Origin: Blautia caecimuris
GTDB taxonomy: Bacteria > Bacillota > Clostridia > Lachnospirales > Lachnospiraceae
Length of the DNA stretch: 64,000 nucleotides
NCBI RefSeq assembly: GCF_024622975.1
Contig: NZ_JANJZT010000008.1
Span: 62,001 to 126,000 of the forward strand
Reading direction: 5' to 3'
The notes under the pieces are model-generated. The model was not told where the DNA came from. It saw only the letters and a program-made list of their open reading frames with translations, and did no database searches. Position numbers and translations under genes: made by a program. Below are positions 1 through 9,400 of the stretch, piece by piece; the first letter of the stretch is position 1, and each line of letters begins with the position of its first letter.

Positions 1-1
1 A

Positions 2-502
2 GCATGGCTGTCCTTCCGCACAACAAAACAGGAGATCAGAAGAAGAAACCATTTTACCTGGGGTGCGATCAAGGAGGTTGCAGTTCTTTTTATCGGTATC
101 TTTATTACTATGCAGCCGGCTCTGATGCTTCTGAAATCAGTAGGACCTGAGCTTGGTCTTACCCAGCCGTCCCAGCTTTTCTGGGCAACAGGAGCGCTTT
201 CCAGTTTTCTGGATAATACTCCTACCTACCTGGTATTTCTCACAACAGCAGGAACCCTTGGAATCACAAGCGGAATCGCCACATCTCTGGGAACAGTTCC
301 GGCAAAGCTGCTTTCTGCGATTTCCTGCGGAGCAGTATTTATGGGAGCCAATACATACATCGGAAATGCGCCGAACTTTATGGTGAAGTCCATTTCTGAT
401 GAGAACGGTGTGAATATGCCTTCTTTCTTCGGATATATGCTCTGGTCCCTGGCGTTCCTTGTACCTGTATTTATCATAGATACTTTTGTATTCTTTTTGT
501 AA
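2..502 (+). CDS. Sodium:proton antiporter, NhaD/CitMHS-like (3' part only)
   Basis: The reading frame is open from the first bases of the window to TAA at 500-502, so the start lies upstream and only the C-terminal ~166 residues are present. The visible part is very hydrophobic with several membrane segments and contains the pattern SFLDNTPTYLVF and, further on, GANTYIGNAPNFMVK. Both are typical of the C-terminal half of the NhaD/ArsB/CitMHS ion transporter superfamily, where an Asp-Asn and an Asn-x-Pro pair sit in the discontinuous transport helices. Likely exchanges Na+ for H+ at the cell membrane, though substrate is not certain from half a protein. The next gene starts 15 bases downstream, probably co-transcribed. 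Confidence 0.75.
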   Translation, partial: AWLSFRTTKQEIRRRNHFTWGAIKEVAVLFIGIFITMQPALMLLKSVGPELGLTQPSQLFWATGALSSFLDNTPTYLVFLTTAGTLGITSGIATSLGTVPAKLLSAISCGAVFMGANTYIGNAPNFMVKSISDENGVNMPSFFGYMLWSLAFLVPVFIIDTFVFFL

Positions 503-517
503 GGAGGGCGGACAGAT

Positions 518-1504
518 ATGGAAGACAATCAGAAAAAATATACAGAGCTTGCCAACCGGATTTACGATCTGGACGGAGCGGTTTATGAATGTGTAGGATC
601 TTCTCTTGGCCGGACCTTTACAGGAGGAAGAGAGAGAACGGTCCGGACTTTAAGCATGCTGATGTATACAAAGCCGGACGGACATCTTCTGAGAAGTGAG
701 CTTGCTCTTATCAGCAACATGGCCCGCACCATTAAAAACAAAGAAGAAAAATCCAGGATGATGACAGAATATAATGAGATCCTTATGGAGATCGAGAAGC
801 TGCCGGACGTATTCGGCAAAGTGGATATCCTGGATGATGAGAGAGTGCGTCTGAATCTGGCGGCAAAAAGAGAAAAGCTGTCAGAAAATGACCATCTTGT
901 GATCTGCATCAGCCGTACTCAGGGAAGTGCCGGAAATGATATCGGTTTTGAACTGGCGGACAATCTTAAGATCAATTACTATGACGTGGAAATCTTTGAC
1001 CAGGTTATGAAGCGTCTGGAGGCAGATAAGGATGCAGTCAATGACGCGGAAAACTTTGTTGATTTTAACAAATATACGAAAAAAAGCGGCGGAAGCCTGA
1101 AAACCAGATTCCGGGAGTTTAACCGTTATCACGGCCTTCCAAAACAGGATGCAGTATTTTTTAATATGAGCGATCTCATCTGTAATCTGGCAAAAACAGA
1201 AGACTGTATTATTATGGGACGCTGCGCAGATATGATCCTGAAAAACAATCATATCCCTCATATCAGTTTGTTTATCAGTGCTCCGTTTTCGGTTCGTGTG
1301 GAACATATTATGGCTGTCAGAAACATGAACCTGAAGCAGGCAGTGAGGTTCCTGAAAAAAATGGACAGACAGCACAGAAAATATTATCAGTTTTATACCG
1401 GTGAGAAATGGGGAAAACCGGAAAATTATGATCTGTGTATCAACAGCGCAAACTATGGCATCAAGGAAACCATTGATGTGATCAGAAGAATGATCGGAAA
1501 ATAA
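518..1504 (+). CDS. Cytidylate kinase-like family protein
   Basis: 328 residues. The start is an ATG preceded by AAGGAGGG at a good distance. From about residue 124 there is a kinase-like nucleotide-binding segment, ICISRTQGSAGNDIG, followed by MGRCADMIL near residue 235, matching the cytidylate-kinase-like family (PF13189) common in Firmicutes. The first ~120 residues form a charged, helical extension not found in CMP kinase itself. This family is not proven to phosphorylate CMP; many members sit beside transporters, as this one does behind the antiporter, and may have a regulatory role. A bidirectional terminator follows. Family assignment is good; the physiological role is unknown. Confidence 0.75.
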   Translation: MEDNQKKYTELANRIYDLDGAVYECVGSSLGRTFTGGRERTVRTLSMLMYTKPDGHLLRSELALISNMARTIKNKEEKSRMMTEYNEILMEIEKLPDVFGKVDILDDERVRLNLAAKREKLSENDHLVICISRTQGSAGNDIGFELADNLKINYYDVEIFDQVMKRLEADKDAVNDAENFVDFNKYTKKSGGSLKTRFREFNRYHGLPKQDAVFFNMSDLICNLAKTEDCIIMGRCADMILKNNHIPHISLFISAPFSVRVEHIMAVRNMNLKQAVRFLKKMDRQHRKYYQFYTGEKWGKPENYDLCINSANYGIKETIDVIRRMIGK

Positions 1505-1510
1505 AAACAT

Positions 1511-1575
1511 AAAAATCTCATACATTCAGCGTTTTGCGGCAGAGAAAAAGCCCGGCTGATGTATGAGATTTTTTT
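1511..1575. terminator. Bidirectional intrinsic terminator
   Basis: A long inverted repeat, AAATCTCATACAT-CAGC with its complement GCTG-ATGTATGAGATTT, is bordered by A-runs on the left and a T-run on the right. It lies between two convergent genes and can end transcription from both. Confidence 0.85.
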
Positions 1576-1627
1576 CTTAAAATAACCTGAAAATGCAGAC
1601 AGGTGAAGCGCTGCGTTGGCCGGGAGA

Positions 1628-2266
1628 TTATTTATTGACATCAATATAGCTGTACAGGGTGTATTTGGAAATGCCAAAATAATTTGCGACCTTGTCTCCT
1701 GACTTAGTGATCAGAAATGCCCCGGAGTCGTTCAGGAACTGAATGGCAGTTACCTTGTCTTCCTTATTCATAAGAGCCACCGGTTTGCCTACCAGAGCAA
1801 CAGATTCTTCAATCAGATGATCCAGAAGATCATTGACATTATGGGTAATTTCTTTTGGCTTTTCTTCTGTGTTGACAGGAGTGACCAGATCATGAACTGC
1901 GCTTTCGATCATGGTCAGTCTGGAAATATCATAGTTGATCCCAAAAACATAATGGAGACTGCCGTCATCATCACGTATATAAGAGGTGCTGCACTTCAGA
2001 ATTTTGCCGTCAGAAGTTTTCATCAGATATCCGGCGTGATCCCGGGGCTCATCCTGTGTCTTGTTATTATTATGCCGGATCACATCAAAAACCGCATTGG
2101 AAGGTCCGTCTCCGATCCCTCTGTTTGTCACATGTCCGTTTTCAATATACACGATAGAATTTTCCGGATCCTTTGTTTTCAGATCATGAATGACTACTTC
2201 GCAGTCAGGGCCGAACTGACAGGCAATATCGTGAGCAATCTGTTTCAGTACAGTAAGCCGTCCCAT
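1628..2266 (-). CDS. YheO/DauR-like PAS-HTH transcriptional regulator
   Basis: 212 residues; ATG preceded by GGAGGAGG on the minus strand. The N-terminal ~120 residues match the YheO-like PAS_6 domain (FGPDCEVVIHDL, then GRILKCST-type strands and YVFGINYDIS). The C-terminal ~60 residues carry a DauR-like helix-turn-helix with the typical ending GDKVANYFGISKYTLYSYI. Members of this family regulate amino-acid catabolism (DauR controls D-arginine use in Pseudomonas). It stands alone, convergent with the cytidylate-kinase-like gene and divergent from the pilus operon across a 430-base gap, so a role in the pilus operon is possible but not shown. The ligand is unknown. Confidence 0.8.
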   Translation of the reverse strand: MGRLTVLKQIAHDIACQFGPDCEVVIHDLKTKDPENSIVYIENGHVTNRGIGDGPSNAVFDVIRHNNNKTQDEPRDHAGYLMKTSDGKILKCSTSYIRDDDGSLHYVFGINYDISRLTMIESAVHDLVTPVNTEEKPKEITHNVNDLLDHLIEESVALVGKPVALMNKEDKVTAIQFLNDSGAFLITKSGDKVANYFGISKYTLYSYIDVNK

Positions 2267-2485
2267 AGTTTACCTCCTCCGTTGTTGCTTTTTTCTTTTA
2301 TATTAACATAATAGGATATAAATAAAAAGTTTTTTTGCGAAAAAAATTGTGTAAGCCTCAAGAAGTTTTGAGTAATTTGAGAAATTCCATATTTATTTGG
2401 GGTGTCTGGTAAAAATAAAAAATATGTATAAATTTAAAAACAAATGGAAAAAAAATAAGAAATTTGTATTTTTATAAGAAAATGA
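2267..2485. other. AT-rich intergenic stretch upstream of the pilus promoter
   Basis: No gene is visible here. The stretch is strongly AT-rich with several A- and T-tracts. It should hold the promoter of the minus-strand PAS-HTH gene and could provide curved DNA or upstream activation for the plus-strand pilus promoter that begins at 2486. I do not see a clear operator. Confidence 0.5.
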
Positions 2486-2517
2486 TTGACGGAAAAATGC
2501 GGGGGGGGGGGTATAAT
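2486..2517 (+). promoter_or_regulatory. Pilus operon promoter with poly-G spacer (candidate phase switch)
   Basis: TTGACG at 2486-2491 and a perfect TATAAT at 2512-2517 are separated by 20 bases, of which the last 11 (2501-2511) are all G. A sigma-70/sigma-A promoter works best with a 17-base spacer, which would need eight G. Gain or loss of G by slipped-strand mispairing would therefore tune or switch the promoter. The next gene downstream on this strand is the first pilus gene at 2697, and no other promoter of this quality is visible before it. The promoter boxes and the homopolymer are seen directly; phase variation is inferred by analogy with homopolymer promoters such as those of Bordetella fim and Neisseria opc. 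Confidence 0.75.
2501..2511. repeat. Homopolymeric G tract (11 G)
   Basis: Eleven consecutive G in an otherwise AT-rich region. It touches the -10 box directly. Length may differ between cells and between sequencing reads. Confidence 0.9.
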
Positions 2518-2544
2518 GAATTTGGAAAATAGTGGAAATAAAAT

Positions 2545-2558
2545 AGTTTAAGTAAACT
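2545..2558. promoter_or_regulatory. Palindrome in the pilus operon leader
   Basis: AGTTTA-AG-TAAACT is a perfect 6+6 inverted repeat about 20 bases after the expected transcription start of the pilus promoter. It may be an operator for an unidentified regulator or simply an AT-rich chance palindrome. Confidence 0.4.
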
Positions 2559-2696
2559 TTGTTTTAATATACTGAAAACAACAGACAACAATGCAATATG
2601 AGAGAATCAAGGCAATTTGCACAAAAAATGAATAATATGGACATGCCATCCCGTGTAGAGCTTACTGTAAAGAACTGTATTAAGAAAGGAGAGATT

Positions 2697-3428
2697 ATGG
2701 AAGGTATGAAAAAGAGAATCAGGAGGTTATGTGGATTGATCGGCGGCGTATGCCTCTTGTTTTTTACAACAGAGATATATGCTGCCGATTGTTATATTGA
2801 GGTACAGCTGGAGGATTTAAGAAGTCCCTATTCTGACTGGAAAGGGGTAGCTCTGGCTCTTTATGATGTGGGAGATGTTACTGAATATGGAGAAGTAACT
2901 ATTGATCCGGTTTATGGGATATCAGAATATCCACAGACAGCAGAAGCTTCTCAGAAAGCAGTTGCCCAGATTGAAAAAAAACTTACAACAGATCCTCTTA
3001 TGAGTATGAAGACAGATGCAGATGGAAAACTCGTTTTTTCCGGAATCGACAGAGGTGTGTATCTGATACGGGCAGAGGAGTCCTCACAGTATGGTTTTAT
3101 TACATCGTCATTGGTGCATCTGCCCTATTACGAAATTATAGATGATATTAACAAAGGACCTTTTTTTCATATAAAAATAAATCCCAAGGCATCTCTTCCG
3201 GGAAAGCCAACAGTTCCGCTGGAAACAACAACTCCTAAACCTGCAGGAACTCCAGATATTCCAGGGTATTCCGGAGATGATGTTCCGGGAAGTCACTTAA
3301 GTACAGAGAAGAAAGACGGGGCAAAAACAGGGGATGAATCACAGATCACAGGATTTGCAGTTCTGCTTGGAATGTCTGCAGTGGTGGTATGTATTGTGAT
3401 AAGGAGAAAAAGGAAGGTGTCAGAATGA
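2697..3428 (+). CDS. Small surface protein, first gene of pilus operon (putative minor pilin or anchor)
   Basis: 243 residues from the ATG at 2697, chosen because GAAAGGAGAG lies just before it; an in-frame ATG at 2598 has no ribosome binding site. A signal peptide covers about residues 1-27 (KKRIRRLC charged start, hydrophobic core, ending near YAAD). A Cna_B/SpaA-like beta domain follows, with TDADGKLVFSGIDRGVYLIR as its typical strand-and-E-box end, then a Pro/Thr-rich linker. The C-terminus is a sorting-signal-like tail: KTGDE, a hydrophobic stretch and RRKRK. The usual Pro before the Thr-Gly is absent (GAKTGD), so sortase recognition is uncertain. Its stop overlaps the next start (ATGA), so the two are translationally coupled. 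Probably a minor or base pilin. Confidence 0.65.
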   Translation: MEGMKKRIRRLCGLIGGVCLLFFTTEIYAADCYIEVQLEDLRSPYSDWKGVALALYDVGDVTEYGEVTIDPVYGISEYPQTAEASQKAVAQIEKKLTTDPLMSMKTDADGKLVFSGIDRGVYLIRAEESSQYGFITSSLVHLPYYEIIDDINKGPFFHIKINPKASLPGKPTVPLETTTPKPAGTPDIPGYSGDDVPGSHLSTEKKDGAKTGDESQITGFAVLLGMSAVVVCIVIRRKRKVSE

Positions 3429-6400
3429 AAAAGATTTTAGAGGAAAAAGGAAGCGTTTTTAAAAAGATAATATCCTGGGTTCTGGTAATGGCAATTCTGT
3501 TTACCAGCGTAGATATGAGCGCTTTTGCTGTTAGAGCGGATGAACAGGATTCGGTAGTATTCAGTGATGATATTTCAGATTCTGAAGATGTTGGTTCGGA
3601 AATTCAGCAGAATGATGATTTTGTGTCAGAAGAGCAAACACAGGATTCTTCAGTGACAGATCCACAGATATCTTTTGAAGAAGAGATGCTTCCGCCGGAA
3701 GATACGTCATCAGAGAATGAGGTGACGGAAGAAGGTGAAGAACAGCTTCAGACGGAAATTACAGAGGAAGAACAGCCATTTTCTGATGGGGAACAGGAGG
3801 AAGTCTTTTCTGACGGAACGGAAAGTGATACTGAGTTAGCGGCAAATGCTCCGGGAAATCCTGTCCAGTGGTCTACAATGACCTATGGCGGCGGCAGAGT
3901 ATATCTTTCCTATAGGTATAAGGGGGTTAATCATTCCAATCGGAATTATCCATGGATATACGGAAAAGATGCCAGTACTTCTGAGCTGCATGTTGCCTAC
4001 TGTATTGAGCCGGATGTAGATGACATCACGAAATGGTATACACTGCATAACAAACCCTTGACAGAGCATCCAACTTTTAAAAATGATCCGGCAAAAGCAA
4101 AGCGCATGTTGGAGTATGCTTATTTTGGGGCAGAGTATCCGGGACACTGGAGTACGAATGAGCTGCAGGTAGAGTATTTTATGGCAGCTCAGGAACTGAT
4201 CTGGGAAGAACTGGGTGTGTCCAATATTTCATGGCATCGGCAGACCAGCGGAGGCGGTGCAGGTGCCAGTCTTAATTCAGTTGTAGATACAAGAAAAGCA
4301 GAAATTAAACGTCTGATAAAAGAATTCAATACTAAGCCGGTGTTTGAAAATACAACTCTTTATCAGGACAAAAGTGATCCGAATAAGATTTATACAATTA
4401 AACTGAAATCAGGATCACTTAGTCCGTGGGGATTGAGCAAAGCGTTACCTTCTGGCGGCGTGCTTGAATATGGGGGATTTGGAAGTCGGTTTCAATTTAA
4501 ATTAAATCCTGCTATGGATATCAGGAGTGTTAGATTTGATTATGCAAAAGCACCGAGCAAGTATGCAGATATGATGTACTACCTGGGTTCAGGACAGCAG
4601 ACAGTGATTGTATCCGGTACACTGCCCTCACTTTCTGTTTCGTGTACGGCAAATGTGGTCACGGTATCCCGTGTAAAGATTAAAAAGACAGATGACACTG
4701 GAGCTCCGGTTTCCGGTGTTACATTCAAATATGGAACATCCAAGACAAATCTGAACCAGGTTACAAAGCCTACAGATGAAAAAGGAGAGACAGAGATTCG
4801 CCTGGAAAATTCAGGTGTGAATACAATTTATGTACAGGAGCATGAAGTACCGCCGCATCTGATAAAAAGTGATGAGATAAAAACTGTTACATTCACAACT
4901 GGCGGTACCGGTACCGTAACTTTTGTTAATGACCGTGTAAGGTATCCGGTTACCCTGGAAAAGGTGGAGGCCGGAACTGGTCAGCCGCTTTCCGGTGCAA
5001 AGTTTAAGTACTGGGATAAAGAAAAGCCTGAGACAACCTATACAGCAGTAACGGATGGTGAGGGTAGATTTACTTCAACAGTTACATTTGCACCGGGCAC
5101 TACGGTTGTGATGGAAGAAGTATCTGCACCGGAGGGACACCTTGTACCGGAATCTCCGGATAACAGACAGGAGCTTGTGATCAGTACAGATCAGTCCAAG
5201 AATATTTTTCGGTTTGAAAACTCAGTGAAATCTGCAAGACTGATGATTGAGAAATATAACGAGCGTACCGGAGATCCGATCCTGGACGGAGTTGGCTGTA
5301 CCTTTAAAGTGGGTACAGACCTGAGCGACCCGAGTGATTGTGAGACTCTTACGATCGGTTCTGACGGTACAGCGACGTCTTCACATACTTATAAGCATAA
5401 TACGCTTGTATATTATCAGGAAATATCTGCACCGGAGGGTTTTGAACTGGATGATACTGTACGATCAATAGTTATTGATGCCAGTAAGTCAACAGTTACA
5501 GAGGCTGCATTGAACAAAGTGCGTGTGCCGAACAAAGAGCTTACACTGCATTTGAAGATCAGGAAAAAAGGCAGCGATGGACTTCCGCTACAGGGAGTAC
5601 GTTTTCGTCTGGAACAGCGTAAAGGAGATACCTGGTATACCATAGAGTCTAATCTTGTGACAGATCGTAATGGTACAGTAGAAATTCCTGGTACTTACAA
5701 AAAGGAAGTTATTGTTCGAGGAGAACTTCGTCTTGTGGAGGAGGAAACTATACCGGGATATAAACTTCTGGATAAACCAATTGTGATTGATGAGAAGTAT
5801 ATACAGACAGAATCCTCTGAGATTGTTATAGAGATTACGAACAAAAAATTAGATACGAGATTTCAGGTATATAAATATGGAACAGATACCAAAAAACCGC
5901 TGGCAGGTGCCGTGTTTGAGATTACAGATGAAGATGGAGACTTACTGCAGACGCTGACTACAAACAGTAAGGGAATCGCAGAGACAACAGAATTGCTTGC
6001 AGATGTTACCTATTATATAGAAGAAATTGAAGCACCAAAAGGTTATCAGAAAATAGAAGGTCGTCATCCTTTTGTGATCAGTACGGAGAATGGGGCAGAG
6101 TCATCAGGAGAATATTTACTGAAACGCGAGGTACCGAATGAACCGTACAGAGGCAGAATCAAAGTTAAGAAAGTGAATCAGGATGGGCTGCCATTATCTG
6201 GAATTGAATTTACAATCTATAAAGGGGCACTGGCAGTAGAGAAGTTGACAACGGATGAGAAAGGAGAAGCCACTTCAGACTGGTTGACAGCAGACAGCGC
6301 CTATCGTATCAAAGAGACATATACACCACCTCAGTTTGAGAAAACAGAGTTGCTTGATTATACCTTTGATTTCCTGAATGTTGAATCACAGGTGGTAGGA

Positions 6401-9400
6401 GAAAACTGGAAGGTAGATGTTACAAAGAACAATGCGGGAAATGAAATTACGGCTTATTTTGAAGTAACGAATAAAGAGCTGCTTGGACGTGTGACCATCA
6501 AAAAGGTAGATGCAGATGAGCCGGATCTTGCAGTACAGGGAGCGACTTTCGAGCTGTATAATCGTTATGACAAAAAAACGTTGCTGGCCAGTGGGGTTAC
6601 AGATGAAACGGGTACGGTTGTATTTAAGAATCTGCCTATTGTCAATCCCAGTGTGAATGCGCAGCAGGGACACTATTATCTGGAAGAGACAACGCCGGGT
6701 GAGAATCATGTTTTGCCGGAGAATACAGGAAAGTATTTTTCATTGACAACAGATCAGCTGAATTACGAGGTGATGTTTAAAAATCCTCCTGTTAAAGGTT
6801 CTGTAGAGATTCTGAAGGTAGATAAGGATAATCCGGATAAAAAATTGGAAGGTGCAGAATTTGCCATTTACAGAGCAGATGATCTGAATACAGTACTTAA
6901 AACAGAAGTGACAGGAAAAGACGGAATTGCCCGTTTTGAGGATTTGCGGTATGGCAATTACGTTATTCGTGAGACAAAGGTGCCAGATGGTTATCTGAAT
7001 GATGTAGAAAATGGAGGCAATGACTTATATGATCCATCTATAAAAGGCTATCCGGTGGCAATCGAAAAACATGAGCAGATCATTCCGCTTACGATTGCCA
7101 ATCCTGCACAGAAAGTACAGGTAGAGATCAGCAAATGTAATAGTGAAAATAAAAAGCCGTTGCCATATGTCCGATTCAATATTATGTCCGGAGATGATGA
7201 GCTTATTGAATCTATTGTGACGGATTCCAATGGTAAAGCAGTCAGTCGGGCAATCCCTCTGGATCGTCTGGGAGCCAATCCTTACGTGGTTGAGGCAGCT
7301 CAGATACCGGGATATGAACCGAATAACACGCATTATCCGATCAAAATAGAAGCAGGTTCTACACAGGCAATTCAGATTGTGAAGATAGATGTAGAAAATA
7401 TTCCTCAAAAAACAGAATTTAAGCTGCGTAAGGTTGGCGATGACGGAGAACCGGTAGAGGCGGAGTTTTCAATAGCGGTAGAGGGAATTTCTCCAGTAGC
7501 AGGTAAATTTGAAAAGACATATTTTGTAAAAACGGATAAAGAGACAGGACTGTACGATTTTCAGGATTTGATTTCACAGATTGCAGTAGATGCACCGAAG
7601 CAGACTCGTATGTCACTTCAGGTTTATGAAACAGAAACGGATCCGCAGTATCAGGTGGTCGAAGGAAGGATTGCTTTTTTATGGTTAATAAAAGATTCGG
7701 CTGATAATTATACAATAGATGTAATGATGATTGGTCAAACTGGAAATAAGGATCAGGTTACCTATGATGAAAATACTCTTACAATCACGGTAGTCAACAA
7801 AAAGATCCCTATCCGTCTTACATTGATCAAGCATGATACAGATAACCCAGACAAATACCTGGCTGGAGCAGTCTTTCGGATTACACCGTTAGAAGATGGA
7901 CATACACCATCAGAAGATCCGATTGAAGTGACCACAACTGATAGTCCGGATGGTGTAGAGATTGAATTACCTTATGCTCGATATTATCAAGTACAGGAGC
8001 TTCAGGCACCTCCAGGGTACTATACTACTGGAGGAATAACGACATATGAGATTAGTAGATTCGATGAAATAACAGAGAACGGTATTGTTATCAGGCGGGA
8101 ATTAACTCATACTGTGAGCAATGCAAGACTACCGGAAATGAAACTTCGCAAGGTCGGGGAAAACGGAGAACCGCTGGATGCAGAATTTATCATTACGGAT
8201 GAAGGAACAGAGAGATCAGTAACTGTAAAAACACAGGCGAAAAATGGTGGATATGCAGATGTAGATATTACTGCATTGAATGAGTTCTGGACTGTGTATT
8301 TAGATAAGAATCGGTTCAAAATTGAAGAGATTTCGGTGGATAATCCCGATTATGAAATTTTAAAGGAACCTGTTTATCTGGCTTACAGTATTGATTATGG
8401 AATCCTGACATTCCAAGAACCGCAGGCTGGAATAAATCCTGACGGAGTAACTATTACAGTAGAAGAAGCCCCAAGTGCAGCGACTATTAAAATTCCGAAC
8501 AAATTAAGAAAGATAGACATTTCTCTGAATTTGATAAAGGAAGATGCAGAACATCCAGGTACTTATCTGCCAGGAGCTGTATTTGAGATTACGCCGGATG
8601 GTTATGATCCGATTCGGGTAACAACTACTGATTCGCCGGATGGCGTGCGGGTAGAAAATCTTCCGAGAGCAGATTCTTACTCTGTGCAGGAGATTCAGGC
8701 ACCTGAGGGATATATTCTGGATCCGACAATTTATACCTATACCCTTGAAGAGTTTGAGAATGAATATGGTTCGGATGGAAAGACAATTACGGCAAAAAGG
8801 CTGTCAGTAAATTGTGATAATAAATCTGTTATGGGCAATCTTCGAATCAGAAAGATGGATCAGGAAAATGGAGAGCTCCTTTCAGGTGCAGAATTTGAGA
8901 TTCGTAAGGGCGTTCCTCCGCAGAGCTACGAAGATGCAGGATCTGACCAGTATGAAAAAGTAGGAATAATCACCATTGGTATGGACGGTACAGGCGAATA
9001 CAATAACATACCTTACGGTAAATATTTCCTGAGGGAGATCAAAGCACCTGAGGGCTATCAGATTTCCAAAGAACTGATTCCGTTTGCGGTTGAGAAGAAT
9101 CAGCAGATGATTGAGCTGGATATTCCGAATCGAAAACTGGAAGGCGAGCTGACAATTGTAAAAGTTGACAGTGAAGATAACCAGAAACCGCTTGCGGGAG
9201 CTGTCTTTACTATTCATCGTGAAGACACAGACCAGCAGGTGGGCGACGAGCTTATCACAAACTTGGATGGTAAGATTGGTCCGATTTCTCTTCCTTATGG
9301 CAAATACTATATCAAAGAAGTTCGTTTTCCGGCAGGTTATGGATCAGCAACAGGAAAAACGTATCCGTTTGAGCTGAACCAGATAAATCCGGTATATGTG

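Noticed and set aside
881-1525. 214-codon minus-strand ORF opposite the cytidylate-kinase-like gene
   Set aside because: Antisense shadow of a gene with clear start and family motifs.
2501-2511. Poly-G tract as pure sequencing error
   Set aside because: Exact length may be wrong by a base or two, but a long G run between perfect promoter boxes in AT-rich DNA is unlikely to be invented; kept as a finding with read-level check.
2598-2696. Upstream ATG for the first pilus gene
   Set aside because: No ribosome binding site, and it would put 33 residues before the signal peptide; the ATG at 2697 has GAAAGGAGAG and a proper signal start.
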